7,687 bases of DNA from an uncultured Anaerovibrio sp. Its GTDB lineage: Bacteria; Bacillota; Negativicutes; Selenomonadales; Selenomonadaceae. The stretch is from contig CACZYN010000087.1 in the NCBI GenBank assembly GCA_902785445.1, positions 1 to 7,687 of the forward strand, written 5' to 3'. Below the pieces are notes generated by a model that was not told where the DNA came from, ran no database searches, and saw only the letters and a list, made by a program, of their open reading frames with translations. This document shows positions 1-5,469 of the stretch, piece after piece; within the stretch, counting starts at the first letter, position 1; the number at the start of each line of letters is the position of its first letter. Both the position numbers and the translations under genes were made by a program.

Positions 1-99
1 TGTGGATCCACCTGTTCCCATTCCGAACACAGTAGTTAAGCACATATACGCCGAAAGTACTTGGCTGGAGACGGCCTGGGAGGATAGGAAGTTGCCGGT
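1..99 (+). rRNA. rrf: 5S ribosomal RNA, 3' part (5' end outside window)
   Basis: The sequence shows the 5S core: helix III and loop C (CCACCTGTTCCCATTCCGAA, 9-28), the helix II 3' strand (about 41-49), loop E and helix IV (50-80), and the 3' strand of helix I (GTTGCCGG, 91-98). Aligned by eye to E. coli 5S, position 1 corresponds to about nucleotide 20, so roughly 20 bases are missing on the left. The helix II 3' strand predicts a 5' strand ending TGTG, which matches the first bases of the window (1-4). A strong terminator follows at once, so this is the distal end of an rRNA operon read left to right. Identity as 5S is near certain; the exact 3' end is an estimate. Confidence 0.95.
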
Positions 100-100
100 A

Positions 101-136
101 AAAAAAGAGGATTGTCTTTTGACAGTCCTCTTTTTT
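101..136 (+). terminator. Intrinsic terminator T1 after 5S rRNA
   Basis: Arms 101-116 and 121-136 pair over 16 bp with one T-G wobble around a TTTT loop; the 3' arm ends in six T. It begins two bases after the 5S 3' end and should stop the rRNA transcript. Its A-rich left arm means it could also work for transcripts from the right. The right arm contains TTGACA (119-124), see the overlapping promoter entry. T2 (470-503) is a diverged copy. Confidence 0.9.
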
Positions 137-147
137 GTATGTAAATT
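119..147 (+). promoter_or_regulatory. Candidate promoter embedded in terminator T1
   Basis: A perfect -35 box TTGACA (119-124) lies across the loop and right arm of T1, followed by a 17-base spacer and TAAATT (142-147, 4 of 6 to the -10 consensus). The predicted start is about 153-155, exactly where a segment complementary to the unit's 5S-like 3' end begins. The same arrangement recurs after T2. The TTGACA could be chance, because stem pairing fixes most of these bases, and the -10 is only moderate. Confidence 0.35.
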
Positions 148-182
148 GTTAGATGGCAGTGTTTTTCGGCGTATATGTGCTT
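143..182 (+). repeat. 40-bp perfect direct repeat, copy 1 (leader of unit B)
   Basis: Bases 143-182 are identical to 512-551. The identity extends left at about 94% through the terminator to the 5S 3' end (87-182 against 455-551, about six differences). This leader is thus the most conserved part of the array. It covers most of the -10 box, the predicted start, the helix I-like strand and a stretch complementary to 5S. Confidence 0.9.
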
Positions 183-204
183 TTAGTAATGGCCGAAAGT
201 ACTT

Positions 205-280
205 GGCTGGAGGGCAATATGCCGGTGGCATATTGCCCGGAACAAGCTGTGCGCCGTCTCAGCTTGTTTCGCGATCGGCC
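205..280 (+). repeat. Two-hairpin three-way-junction module, copy 1
   Basis: A closing stem GGCTGG (205-210) with TCGGCC (275-280) encloses A211, hairpin 1 (212-223 with 227-238, 12 perfect pairs, loop GGT), hairpin 2 (239-249 with 260-270, 11 pairs including one G-T, loop holding CGCCGT) and the linker GCGA (271-274). The same architecture recurs at 382-456 and 577-653. The module replaces the apical part of 5S helix IV. Confidence 0.65.
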
Positions 281-381
281 GGCGGTCAGCGTCATCTGCG
301 CAACTTCGACCGAAGGTCTTGTTTTGCAGGACGCTTTCGCATGCGGCGTATTAACCAATCGGCCAAGACCTCTTGGATACG

Positions 382-456
382 CCAGCAAGAGTAATATGCC
401 GGTGGCATGTTGCTCGGAAGGAAATGGTCGCCGTGCCATTTTCCTTCCGCGGTTGG
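382..456 (+). repeat. Two-hairpin three-way-junction module, copy 2
   Basis: The closing stem is CCAGC (382-386) with GTTGG (452-456). Hairpin 1 is 389-400 with 404-415 (12 pairs including two T-G wobbles, loop GGT). Hairpin 2 is 416-427 with 436-448 (one bulged base, loop holding CGCCGT, 429-434). The linker is GCG. The hairpin 2 stem shares no sequence with the one in copy 1 but has almost the same length and position, so structure rather than sequence is conserved. The stretch just before it (353-376) looks like a decayed copy of the 5S helix IV approach. Confidence 0.6.
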
Positions 457-469
457 AAGTTGCCGGTTA

Positions 470-503
470 AAAAATAGGATTGTCTTTTGACAGTCCTATT
501 TTT
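470..503 (+). terminator. Intrinsic terminator T2 (end of unit B)
   Basis: Arms 470-484 and 489-503 pair over 15 bp around a TTTT loop and end in a T run. It is a diverged copy of T1. The pair G107-C130 of T1 is T475-A498 here, so both sides of one base pair changed together. That is direct evidence that the hairpin has been kept by selection since duplication. Confidence 0.85.
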
Positions 504-516
504 CTATATGTAAATT
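487..516 (+). promoter_or_regulatory. Candidate promoter embedded in terminator T2
   Basis: TTGACA (487-492) lies in the right arm of T2, with an 18-base spacer and TAAATT (511-516). The predicted start is near 523, at the helix I-like strand of unit C. This is the same terminator-promoter composite as at T1, with one extra spacer base. Confidence 0.3.
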
Positions 517-551
517 GTTAGATGGCAGTGTTTTTCGGCGTATATGTGCTT
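512..551 (+). repeat. 40-bp perfect direct repeat, copy 2 (leader of unit C)
   Basis: Identical to 143-182. It lies directly after T2, as copy 1 lies after T1. Confidence 0.9.
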
Positions 552-576
552 CAAAGTCTAAAAACCGATGATACTT

Positions 577-653
577 GGCTGGAGGGTAACATGCCGGTGG
601 CATGTTACCCAGAAATAGGACGGCTGAATACCGGACTATTTCTGCGACCGACC
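577..653 (+). repeat. Two-hairpin three-way-junction module, copy 3
   Basis: The closing stem is GGCTGG (577-582) with CCGACC (648-653), with one C-A mismatch. A583 is followed by hairpin 1 (584-595 with 599-610, 12 perfect pairs, loop GGT), hairpin 2 (611-618 with 636-643, 17-base loop) and linker GCGA (644-647). In hairpin 1, pair 4 runs C-G, T-G, T-A and pair 7 runs T-A, T-G, C-G in copies 1, 2 and 3. These are compensatory series passing through a wobble. Confidence 0.65.
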
Positions 654-682
654 TGGGAGAGTAGGATGTTGCCAGTTAGAAT

Positions 683-709
683 GAGACCGCTTTTATAAGT
701 GGTCTTTTT
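683..709 (+). terminator. Intrinsic terminator T3 (end of unit C)
   Basis: Arms 683-692 and 697-706 form 10 pairs including two G-T wobbles around the loop TTAT, followed by a T run (705-709, then CTTTT). Its sequence is unrelated to T1 and T2, but it holds the same place, shortly after a 5S-like 3' end. It also insulates the ecf operon from rRNA transcription. Confidence 0.85.
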
Positions 710-750
710 CTTTTGCCTCGTCGTTGCTGTTACAAAGGGCAGTATGCCTA

Positions 751-779
751 TTGAACTACCATTACAAATACCTTATAAT
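751..779 (+). promoter_or_regulatory. Sigma-70-type promoter for the ecf-truA operon
   Basis: TTGAAC (751-756), a 17-base spacer and a perfect TATAAT (774-779). Transcription should start near 786, leaving only about 14 bases before the preferred TTG start of ecfA1, with AGAGGTG (787-793) as ribosome binding site. I see no riboswitch or operator in this short leader. Confidence 0.65.
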
Positions 780-799
780 TTCCCTTAGAGGTGTTGGTT

Positions 800-1636
800 T
801 TGAGCTTTATAGAATGTAAGAATCTTTCACATATATATAATCAGGGACAGTCCAATGAACATATTGCGGTGGAAAATGTTAATCTTAAGATTGAAGCAGG
901 CGAATTTGTAGCAATATTGGGTACAAATGGCTCCGGCAAATCCACCTTGGCAAAGCATTTCAATGGGTTGCTTCTGCCATCATCGGGTAGGTGCCTGGTA
1001 AATGGCATGGACACCACCGAGGAAGATAAGATGTGGGATATTCGCCGGCAGATTGGTATGGTGTTTCAAAATCCCGATAACCAGATAATTGCAGCTATTG
1101 TGGAGGACGATGTGGGCTTTGGCCCGGAAAACATTGGCATGGAACCTCATGAAATTCGTCGTAATGTAACATCAGCCCTTCGTATGGTAGATATGGAGGA
1201 GTATAGAAACTTTTCCCCGCATCATCTAAGTGGTGGGCAGAAACAAAGAGTAGCCATAGCTGGCGCATTGGCTATGAACAGTAAATGCCTGGTTTTGGAT
1301 GAACCTACTGCCATGTTGGATCCTCGTGGGCGCCATGAGGTCATTGATACAGTTAACATGTTGAACAAGGAAAAGGGGATTACCATCATTTATATTACCC
1401 ATTTCATGGAAGAAGCTGCCTTGGCAGACCGAATTTTGGTAATGGACAGGGGACATATGATAGCAGCAGGAACTCCCCGGGAAATATTCCAGGATATTGG
1501 CGCCATGAAAAAAAGAGGTTTGGCTGTGCCTATGGCAGCAGAGCTGGCTTACCGGCTAAAGCAAAAAGGAGTCAAAATAACGGAATCTGTAATAAATACT
1601 AAGGACTTGGTGAAAGTATTATGTCCATCGAATTGA
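800..1636 (+). CDS. ecfA1: ECF transporter ATPase A1
   Basis: ATP-binding subunit of the energy-coupling factor module, which powers uptake of vitamins or metal ions through exchangeable S components. With the TTG start the protein has 278 residues. It shows Walker A GTNGSGKST (41-49), Q-loop Q90 in VFQNPDNQ, signature LSGGQ (143-147), Walker B CLVLDEP (163-169) and H-loop H201, so the nucleotide site looks complete. I chose TTG at 800 because AGAGGTG (787-793) sits six bases before it, and the product then begins MSFIECKNLSHIYN, as family members do. The in-frame GTG at 791 lies inside that ribosome binding site. The gene overlaps ecfA2 by 16 bases, suggesting translational coupling. A1 rather than A2 is inferred from gene order and the N-terminus. 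Confidence 0.93.
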   Translation: MSFIECKNLSHIYNQGQSNEHIAVENVNLKIEAGEFVAILGTNGSGKSTLAKHFNGLLLPSSGRCLVNGMDTTEEDKMWDIRRQIGMVFQNPDNQIIAAIVEDDVGFGPENIGMEPHEIRRNVTSALRMVDMEEYRNFSPHHLSGGQKQRVAIAGALAMNSKCLVLDEPTAMLDPRGRHEVIDTVNMLNKEKGITIIYITHFMEEAALADRILVMDRGHMIAAGTPREIFQDIGAMKKRGLAVPMAAELAYRLKQKGVKITESVINTKDLVKVLCPSN

Positions 1637-2484
1637 AAAATGTTTCTTATACATATATGGCCAAAACGCCTTTTGAGCATTTGGCCCTTAATGATATATC
1701 ATTAACTATACCCGAAGGAAAAATCACCGCTATTGCCGGACATACTGGCTCAGGTAAGTCCACTCTTATTCAACATTTTAATGGTTTGTTAAAGCCGGAT
1801 AGTGGCGTTGTTTTGGTGGATGGAACAGATATTGGTTCCAAGAATAATGAAGCAAAGATGGCTCGCCGCAAGGTGGGAATTGCCTTTCAATATCCTGAAC
1901 ACCAGCTTTTTGAGGAAACTATCGCCCAGGATATTGCCTTTGGCCCCAAGAACATGGGGTGCGGTCCAGAGGAAACAGATAGTAGGGTCAAGTATGCCAT
2001 GGATTTTGTCAACCTGGACTACAATAAATACGCTGATCGTTCCCCATTCCATCTTAGTGGTGGTCAAAAACGCCGGGCTGCTATTGCAGGGATATTGGCC
2101 CTAAAACCCAAGTATTTGGTGCTGGATGAGCCTACTGCAGGACTGGATCCTAAAGGTCGGGAGTCATTAATGGGACGAATACTCAAACTGCACAAAGAAG
2201 AAGGAACAACTATCGTACTAATTAGTCATAATATGGATGATATTGCTCAATATGCAGATAATGTAATTATATTAAGTAAGGGTAAGGTGCTAATTCAAGC
2301 TTCGCCGGAAGAGGCCTTTTCCCGTGTAGATGCTATTCATCAGGCAGGGCTGGAGCTGCCGGAGATAAAAGAAATTTTAAATGAGCTGGCAGCGAAGGGC
2401 CTTCCTATAGAAAACAATGCTTATACAATGGAAAAAGCTGTAAGCGAGATATTAAGTGTACTGGGGAGGCAGGGAAAATGCTGA
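1621..2484 (+). CDS. ecfA2: ECF transporter ATPase A2
   Basis: Second ATPase of the ECF module; A1 and A2 form a heterodimer on the cytoplasmic face that engages EcfT. The protein has 287 residues. It shows Walker A GHTGSGKST (40-48), Q90 in AFQYPEHQLFEET (the LFEET stretch is typical of this subunit), LSGGQ (145-149), Walker B YLVLDE (165-170) and H-loop H203. The C-terminal part (about 230-287) is the usual ECF ATPase extension. GGTGA (1609-1613) gives a modest ribosome binding site inside ecfA1. The stop overlaps the ecfT start by 7 bases. All catalytic motifs are intact and the length is normal. Confidence 0.94.
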   Translation: MSIELKNVSYTYMAKTPFEHLALNDISLTIPEGKITAIAGHTGSGKSTLIQHFNGLLKPDSGVVLVDGTDIGSKNNEAKMARRKVGIAFQYPEHQLFEETIAQDIAFGPKNMGCGPEETDSRVKYAMDFVNLDYNKYADRSPFHLSGGQKRRAAIAGILALKPKYLVLDEPTAGLDPKGRESLMGRILKLHKEEGTTIVLISHNMDDIAQYADNVIILSKGKVLIQASPEEAFSRVDAIHQAGLELPEIKEILNELAAKGLPIENNAYTMEKAVSEILSVLGRQGKC

Positions 2485-3281
2485 CAGATATTACTTTGGG
2501 ACAATATTTTCCTGGTGAATCCCCCCTGCATCAGATGGATGCCCGGGTCAAGATAGTATTGTTATTCTTTTATATTATTGCGGTATTCCTATTCGATAAT
2601 AATATTAATTATGCCCTGATGACAGGTTTTGCTCTCAGTCTGATTATTCTGTCGAGACTCCCGATGGGCATGGTTCTTAAATCCGTTAAACCTCTTTGGT
2701 GGATAATTCTCTTTTCCTTTTTGATGCATATTTTCAGCACGCCAGGAGAGAGCTTGGTTAAGGTATGGATTCTGGATATTACCGGCGAGGGAATATTGAA
2801 GGGGTTCATCATTAGCTTAAGATTGGTACTGCTAATCCTGATATCATCGTTGTTGATGTTTACCACTTCACCTTTGAAGCTGACGGATGCTTTGGAATCT
2901 TTGATGTCTCCTCTAAAGAGAGTAGGTTTTCCTGCTCACGAATTAGCCATGATGATGACTATTGCCATGCGCTTTATTCCAACACTGTTAGAGGAAACAG
3001 ACAAGATTATCAAGGCCCAACAATCCCGTGGTTCGGATATCGGGGATGGAAATTTTATCCAGCGTACTAAGGGGATGTTGCCGGTGCTGGTGCCGCTATT
3101 TATTTCCGCCTTTCGGCGAGCGGATGAACTGTCCATCGCTATGGAAGCCAGGTGCTACCGAGGAGGCGAGGATCGGACCCGTATGAAGCAGCAACGGGTT
3201 CATGATATCGATTACGTAGCCACAGGAATTTTTATAGGATTTATTTGCCTGTTGGTGGGTATACAAGTTATATATACATAA
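2478..3281 (+). CDS. ecfT: ECF transporter transmembrane coupling subunit EcfT
   Basis: Membrane subunit that links the two ATPases to the substrate-binding S component. The protein has 267 residues and an N-terminus (ITLGQYFPGESPLHQMDARVKI) typical of the family. Hydrophobic segments lie at about 26-40, 43-60, 72-86, 108-128, 200-211 and 247-265. The two cytoplasmic coupling motifs are AQQSRG (180-185) and AMEARCYRG (221-229), whose arginines contact the ATPase grooves in characterised transporters. A strong ribosome binding site GGGAGG (2464-2469) lies inside the end of ecfA2. No S-component gene lies next to it, which fits a group II module shared by several S components encoded elsewhere. 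Confidence 0.94.
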   Translation: MLTDITLGQYFPGESPLHQMDARVKIVLLFFYIIAVFLFDNNINYALMTGFALSLIILSRLPMGMVLKSVKPLWWIILFSFLMHIFSTPGESLVKVWILDITGEGILKGFIISLRLVLLILISSLLMFTTSPLKLTDALESLMSPLKRVGFPAHELAMMMTIAMRFIPTLLEETDKIIKAQQSRGSDIGDGNFIQRTKGMLPVLVPLFISAFRRADELSIAMEARCYRGGEDRTRMKQQRVHDIDYVATGIFIGFICLLVGIQVIYT

Positions 3282-3291
3282 GGATAATTAA

Positions 3292-4086
3292 ATGAAGCCA
3301 GAACATAAGGATATAATGAAGGCACGGCGACGCAATATACGGTTAACTGTAGCTTATGATGGAACAAATTACCATGGCTTTCAACGCCAAAATCCGCCAA
3401 TAGTGGCGGTACAAAATGTGTTGGAGGAGCAGCTGGCAAAAGTATTTGGTGATACCATTGAATTGGCAGCAGCTGGAAGAACCGATGCTGGGGTACATGC
3501 CCGGGGGCAGGTAGTTAATTTCTTTACGGATGGTACTATTCCTACGGACAAGGTGCCTAGAGCAATAAACAGCCTATTACCGCCGGATATTGTGGTGGTT
3601 GAGGCAATGGAAACGGACCGGGAATTCAGTGCCAGGCACAGTGCCGTGAGCAAGATTTATGAATATCGTATTTTGCAGGGGGATATCCCGGATCCTTTTG
3701 AGCGAAATTACAGCTGGAATATTCGCAAGACCTTGGATATAAAGGCGATGGAACAGTGCTTGGAATTGCTGAAAGGTGAACACGATTTTAGTGCTTTTCG
3801 GGCGGCAGGAGGGGCACCTATGAGCCCGGTGCGCACAATCTACGAAGCTAGCCTGCAAGCAGAACAACAAGGGCGAATAATTAGCCTGCGGTTTCATGCC
3901 AATGGTTTCTTGTACCATATGGTGCGTAATATTGTGGGGACCTTGGGCAATGTGGGATTAGGCTGGAAAAGCGTTGAGGATTTTAAGGGGATTATGGCCT
4001 CACTGGACCGGCAAAAGGCTGGAGCTACGGCACCAGCCCAGGGGTTGTATTTGGATAAGGTATTTTACGAGGAGGGGATTAAATGA
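3292..4086 (+). CDS. truA: tRNA pseudouridine(38-40) synthase TruA
   Basis: Converts uridines 38, 39 and 40 in the anticodon stem-loop of many tRNAs to pseudouridine; cytoplasmic. The protein has 264 residues, a usual length. The catalytic aspartate is D65 in AGRTDAGVHA (61-70). Other family stretches are LTVAYDGTNYHGFQRQ (18-33), FSARHSAVSKIYEYRI (112-127), GEHDFSAFR (162-170), FHANGFLYHMVRNIVG (201-216) and the C-terminal APAQGLYLDKV (247-257). The start at 3292 has AAGGA (3280-3284) seven bases upstream. A second ATG at 3316 also has AAGGA but only four bases away, so a protein shorter by eight residues is possible. It follows ecfT by 10 bases; ecfAAT-truA is a common Firmicutes arrangement. 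Confidence 0.96.
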   Translation: MKPEHKDIMKARRRNIRLTVAYDGTNYHGFQRQNPPIVAVQNVLEEQLAKVFGDTIELAAAGRTDAGVHARGQVVNFFTDGTIPTDKVPRAINSLLPPDIVVVEAMETDREFSARHSAVSKIYEYRILQGDIPDPFERNYSWNIRKTLDIKAMEQCLELLKGEHDFSAFRAAGGAPMSPVRTIYEASLQAEQQGRIISLRFHANGFLYHMVRNIVGTLGNVGLGWKSVEDFKGIMASLDRQKAGATAPAQGLYLDKVFYEEGIK

Positions 4087-5360
4087 AGTTTGGCAAGTAC
4101 TTGTTGAAGTCAGCATTTGTGGCGGCAGTGCTGGTTATTGGTTCACTGGGGACAGTGGCTGAAGCCGATGCACGGGTAGATGCTTCAATTAGGCCGGTAC
4201 AGCTGGCGGTGAGCGGTCACACCATATGGGATGGTGATGCAAAAAATGACTTATTGATTTCTTCCCATACCATTGTAAGCTTGGTGGGGGCCGGTAAGGA
4301 TATGGGGGTAGAGGGTTTACAGAAGGCCTTGTGGGATTACAGTGACAAGGCAATTCAGCTGCACCATGATATCCGTACCCAGATGATTCCCCAGGCTATG
4401 CAGGATCGTGATGAGCGCCTGAAAGACGGCGGCACATTTTTTCCTACCTTTGAAAGCAAGCATGATGTGTTTATTCGCCGGGCAGATACGTTAGCCACCA
4501 GTCTCCTGGAGTATTCCAGTAGCTATGAGGGGGGAGCCCACGGTATGTATGGGGTTTGGGGACGAAATTTTGACTCCAAAACCGGTAAGGAATTGCAGCT
4601 GATGGATGTATTCAAAGATGCAAATGTACTGATTGGTGCCATCGAAACCCAGTTACGGCGGGATTATCCTAATGCCTCATTTATAGAGGGGACCTTAATG
4701 GAGGAAATGGTGGAGAAAATGGTGTTGGATTGTTCTATCCCATGGACTTTGGATCCAACAGGAGTATCCTTCTATTTTAATCCGTATCTTATCGGTTCTT
4801 ATTCCGAGGGAATTTTTACCACCACCATTCTCTTTGATGAATATCCGGGTCTGTTCAAGGAGAAATACTGTCGGATGCCAAAAAGTTATTGTATGGAGCT
4901 GCGGCCGTTTTTGCCGGTCCGTACCCTGTTTGCCGACGGCAGCGGGACGGCAGTGAAGATTGGTTCCACGGACAACGGGCTGTTTGTCATGGCCAATGGC
5001 AGTGAACTGGCGGACAGTGGCGAGGCTTATCTGTCACGGCCGGTGCTGGTAAGCTTGGCTGATGGTCGACGGTATATTTATGTGGATACACTGGAAGCTG
5101 GGGATATTTGCCAGCGTACCAGGGTATATAATATTACCAATGGCCGACCGGTGGCTGTGCCAATGCAGGAATGGCTGACCCGTAGGGGCGATATACCGGA
5201 GAATTATGCCCAGTTGAAGGATGACAAGGACTTGGACGAGATATACTATGTTATGTCCAATCCTGAACATTTTTCCATGACTAAGCTGGATGAAGGTACT
5301 GGGAAGGCCAACCAGTGCTATTGTAGCGTGGGGCCTAATGGGGCACCAATAATCAAGTAA
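4083..5360 (+). CDS. Secreted DUF3298/PdaC-like protein with C-terminal extension
   Basis: The protein has 425 residues. A Sec signal peptide is clear: positive N-terminus, hydrophobic 11-25, likely cleavage after ADA (28-30). There is no lipobox cysteine. Residues about 35-150 resemble the DUF4163 (PdaC N-terminal) region. SYEGGAHGMYG (147-157), FDSKTGKELQLMDVF (163-177) and the VSFYFNPYLIGSYSEG stretch (228-243) are hallmarks of DUF3298, found in proteins such as RsiV and PdaC; known members bind muramyl ligands such as lysozyme or peptidoglycan. The last 160 residues (265-425) are beta-rich in appearance, carry C270, C343, C412 and C414, and match no family I recognise. No PdaC deacetylase catalytic domain is present. 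The ATG overlaps the truA stop by four bases and has a strong site GGAGGGG (4071-4077), so the two are coupled. An envelope role is inferred. Confidence 0.8.
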   Translation: MKFGKYLLKSAFVAAVLVIGSLGTVAEADARVDASIRPVQLAVSGHTIWDGDAKNDLLISSHTIVSLVGAGKDMGVEGLQKALWDYSDKAIQLHHDIRTQMIPQAMQDRDERLKDGGTFFPTFESKHDVFIRRADTLATSLLEYSSSYEGGAHGMYGVWGRNFDSKTGKELQLMDVFKDANVLIGAIETQLRRDYPNASFIEGTLMEEMVEKMVLDCSIPWTLDPTGVSFYFNPYLIGSYSEGIFTTTILFDEYPGLFKEKYCRMPKSYCMELRPFLPVRTLFADGSGTAVKIGSTDNGLFVMANGSELADSGEAYLSRPVLVSLADGRRYIYVDTLEAGDICQRTRVYNITNGRPVAVPMQEWLTRRGDIPENYAQLKDDKDLDEIYYVMSNPEHFSMTKLDEGTGKANQCYCSVGPNGAPIIK

Positions 5361-5365
5361 GTGGA

Positions 5366-5410
5366 ACCTCATCCGTGCACTTCGTGCCCACCTTCCCCAA
5401 AGGGGAAGGC
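5366..5410. repeat. Palindromic intergenic repeat (REP/MITE-like)
   Basis: Two adjacent hairpins: GCAC/GTGC around TTC (5376-5386), then CCTTCCCC AAA GGGGAAGG (5391-5409). The combination of CCTCATCCG, a short variable hairpin and CACCTTCCCC...GGGGAAGGC resembles a dispersed intergenic repeat I recall from several anaerobic Firmicutes genomes. Only one copy is visible here, so its repetitive nature cannot be shown from the window. It lies just after the DUF3298 gene stop and is not followed by a T run. Confidence 0.55.
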
Positions 5411-5422
5411 ATAACAAACATT

Positions 5423-5454
5423 AAAAAAGGCTATGCTGCTTGGCATAGCCTTTT
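5423..5454. terminator. Bidirectional terminator between convergent operons
   Basis: The stem AAAAGGCTATGC (5425-5436) pairs over 12 perfect bp with 5443-5454 around a 6-base loop. The plus strand ends in TTTT. Read on the minus strand, the run is six T (5423-5428), so it is probably the better terminator for the lipoprotein gene that ends at 5470. Confidence 0.85.
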
Positions 5455-5469
5455 AAAGTGTAAATCTAT

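Larger units (their letters stand above)
154..503 (+). ncRNA. Putative 5S-derived structured RNA (unit B)
   Basis: This unit shares 5S pieces with the gene at 1-99: 192-212 is identical to 50-70 (loop E and helix IV 5' strand), and 455-467 is identical to 87-99 (3' end). It ends in terminator T2. A candidate start near 154 would put TGGCAGT (154-160) opposite GTTGCCG (459-465), a 7-pair closing helix with three wobbles, like 5S helix I. Positions 171-179 match the expected helix II 5' strand, but helix III and the helix II 3' strand (window 5-49) are replaced by 12 bases (180-191). The helix IV arm is expanded to about 250 bases holding two copies of the two-hairpin module and other stems (for example 342-350 with 378-387, and 363-368 with 371-376). 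It is either a decayed 5S gene or a stable derived RNA; the preserved pairing favours selection on structure. It cannot act as normal 5S because the arm containing helix III is absent. Confidence 0.45.
523..709 (+). ncRNA. Putative 5S-derived structured RNA (unit C)
   Basis: It shares the leader with unit B, then a helix IV approach (570-584, like 56-70), one junction module (577-653), and a 5S 3' end (651-677) that matches 74-100 at 21 of 27 positions. Its differences (GGGAGAGTAGGATGTTGCC, 656-674) resemble the usual bacterial 5S 3' end. TGGCAGT (523-529) pairs with GTTGCCA (668-674) over 7 pairs; the outer pair is T-A where unit B has T-G. The helix II/III arm is replaced by 16 bases (549-564). 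It ends in T3. As with unit B, it is either a decayed 5S copy or a short structured RNA of about 187 bases; there is no expression evidence. Confidence 0.45.

Noticed and set aside
2..470. Open frames of 96-130 codons on both strands across the 5S and the following units
   Set aside because: They run through 5S rRNA, perfect hairpins and terminators, overlap one another on both strands, have no ribosome binding site, and their translations look random. The region is explained by structured RNA.
143..653. CRISPR array
   Set aside because: The repeats are few, unequally spaced, diverged, and derived from 5S and hairpin modules; there are no regular spacers or cas genes.
99..790. tRNA gene behind the 5S
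   Set aside because: I found no TTCRANNC T-loop with a matching acceptor stem. The GC-rich stems at 239-456 do not form a cloverleaf.
791..799. GTG start for ecfA1, adding three residues
   Set aside because: The GTG is part of the ribosome binding site AGAGGTG. The TTG at 800 has correct spacing and gives the normal family N-terminus.
677..800. Riboswitch controlling the ecf operon
   Set aside because: Terminator T3 lies upstream of the promoter, and the predicted leader is only about 14 bases, too short for an aptamer.
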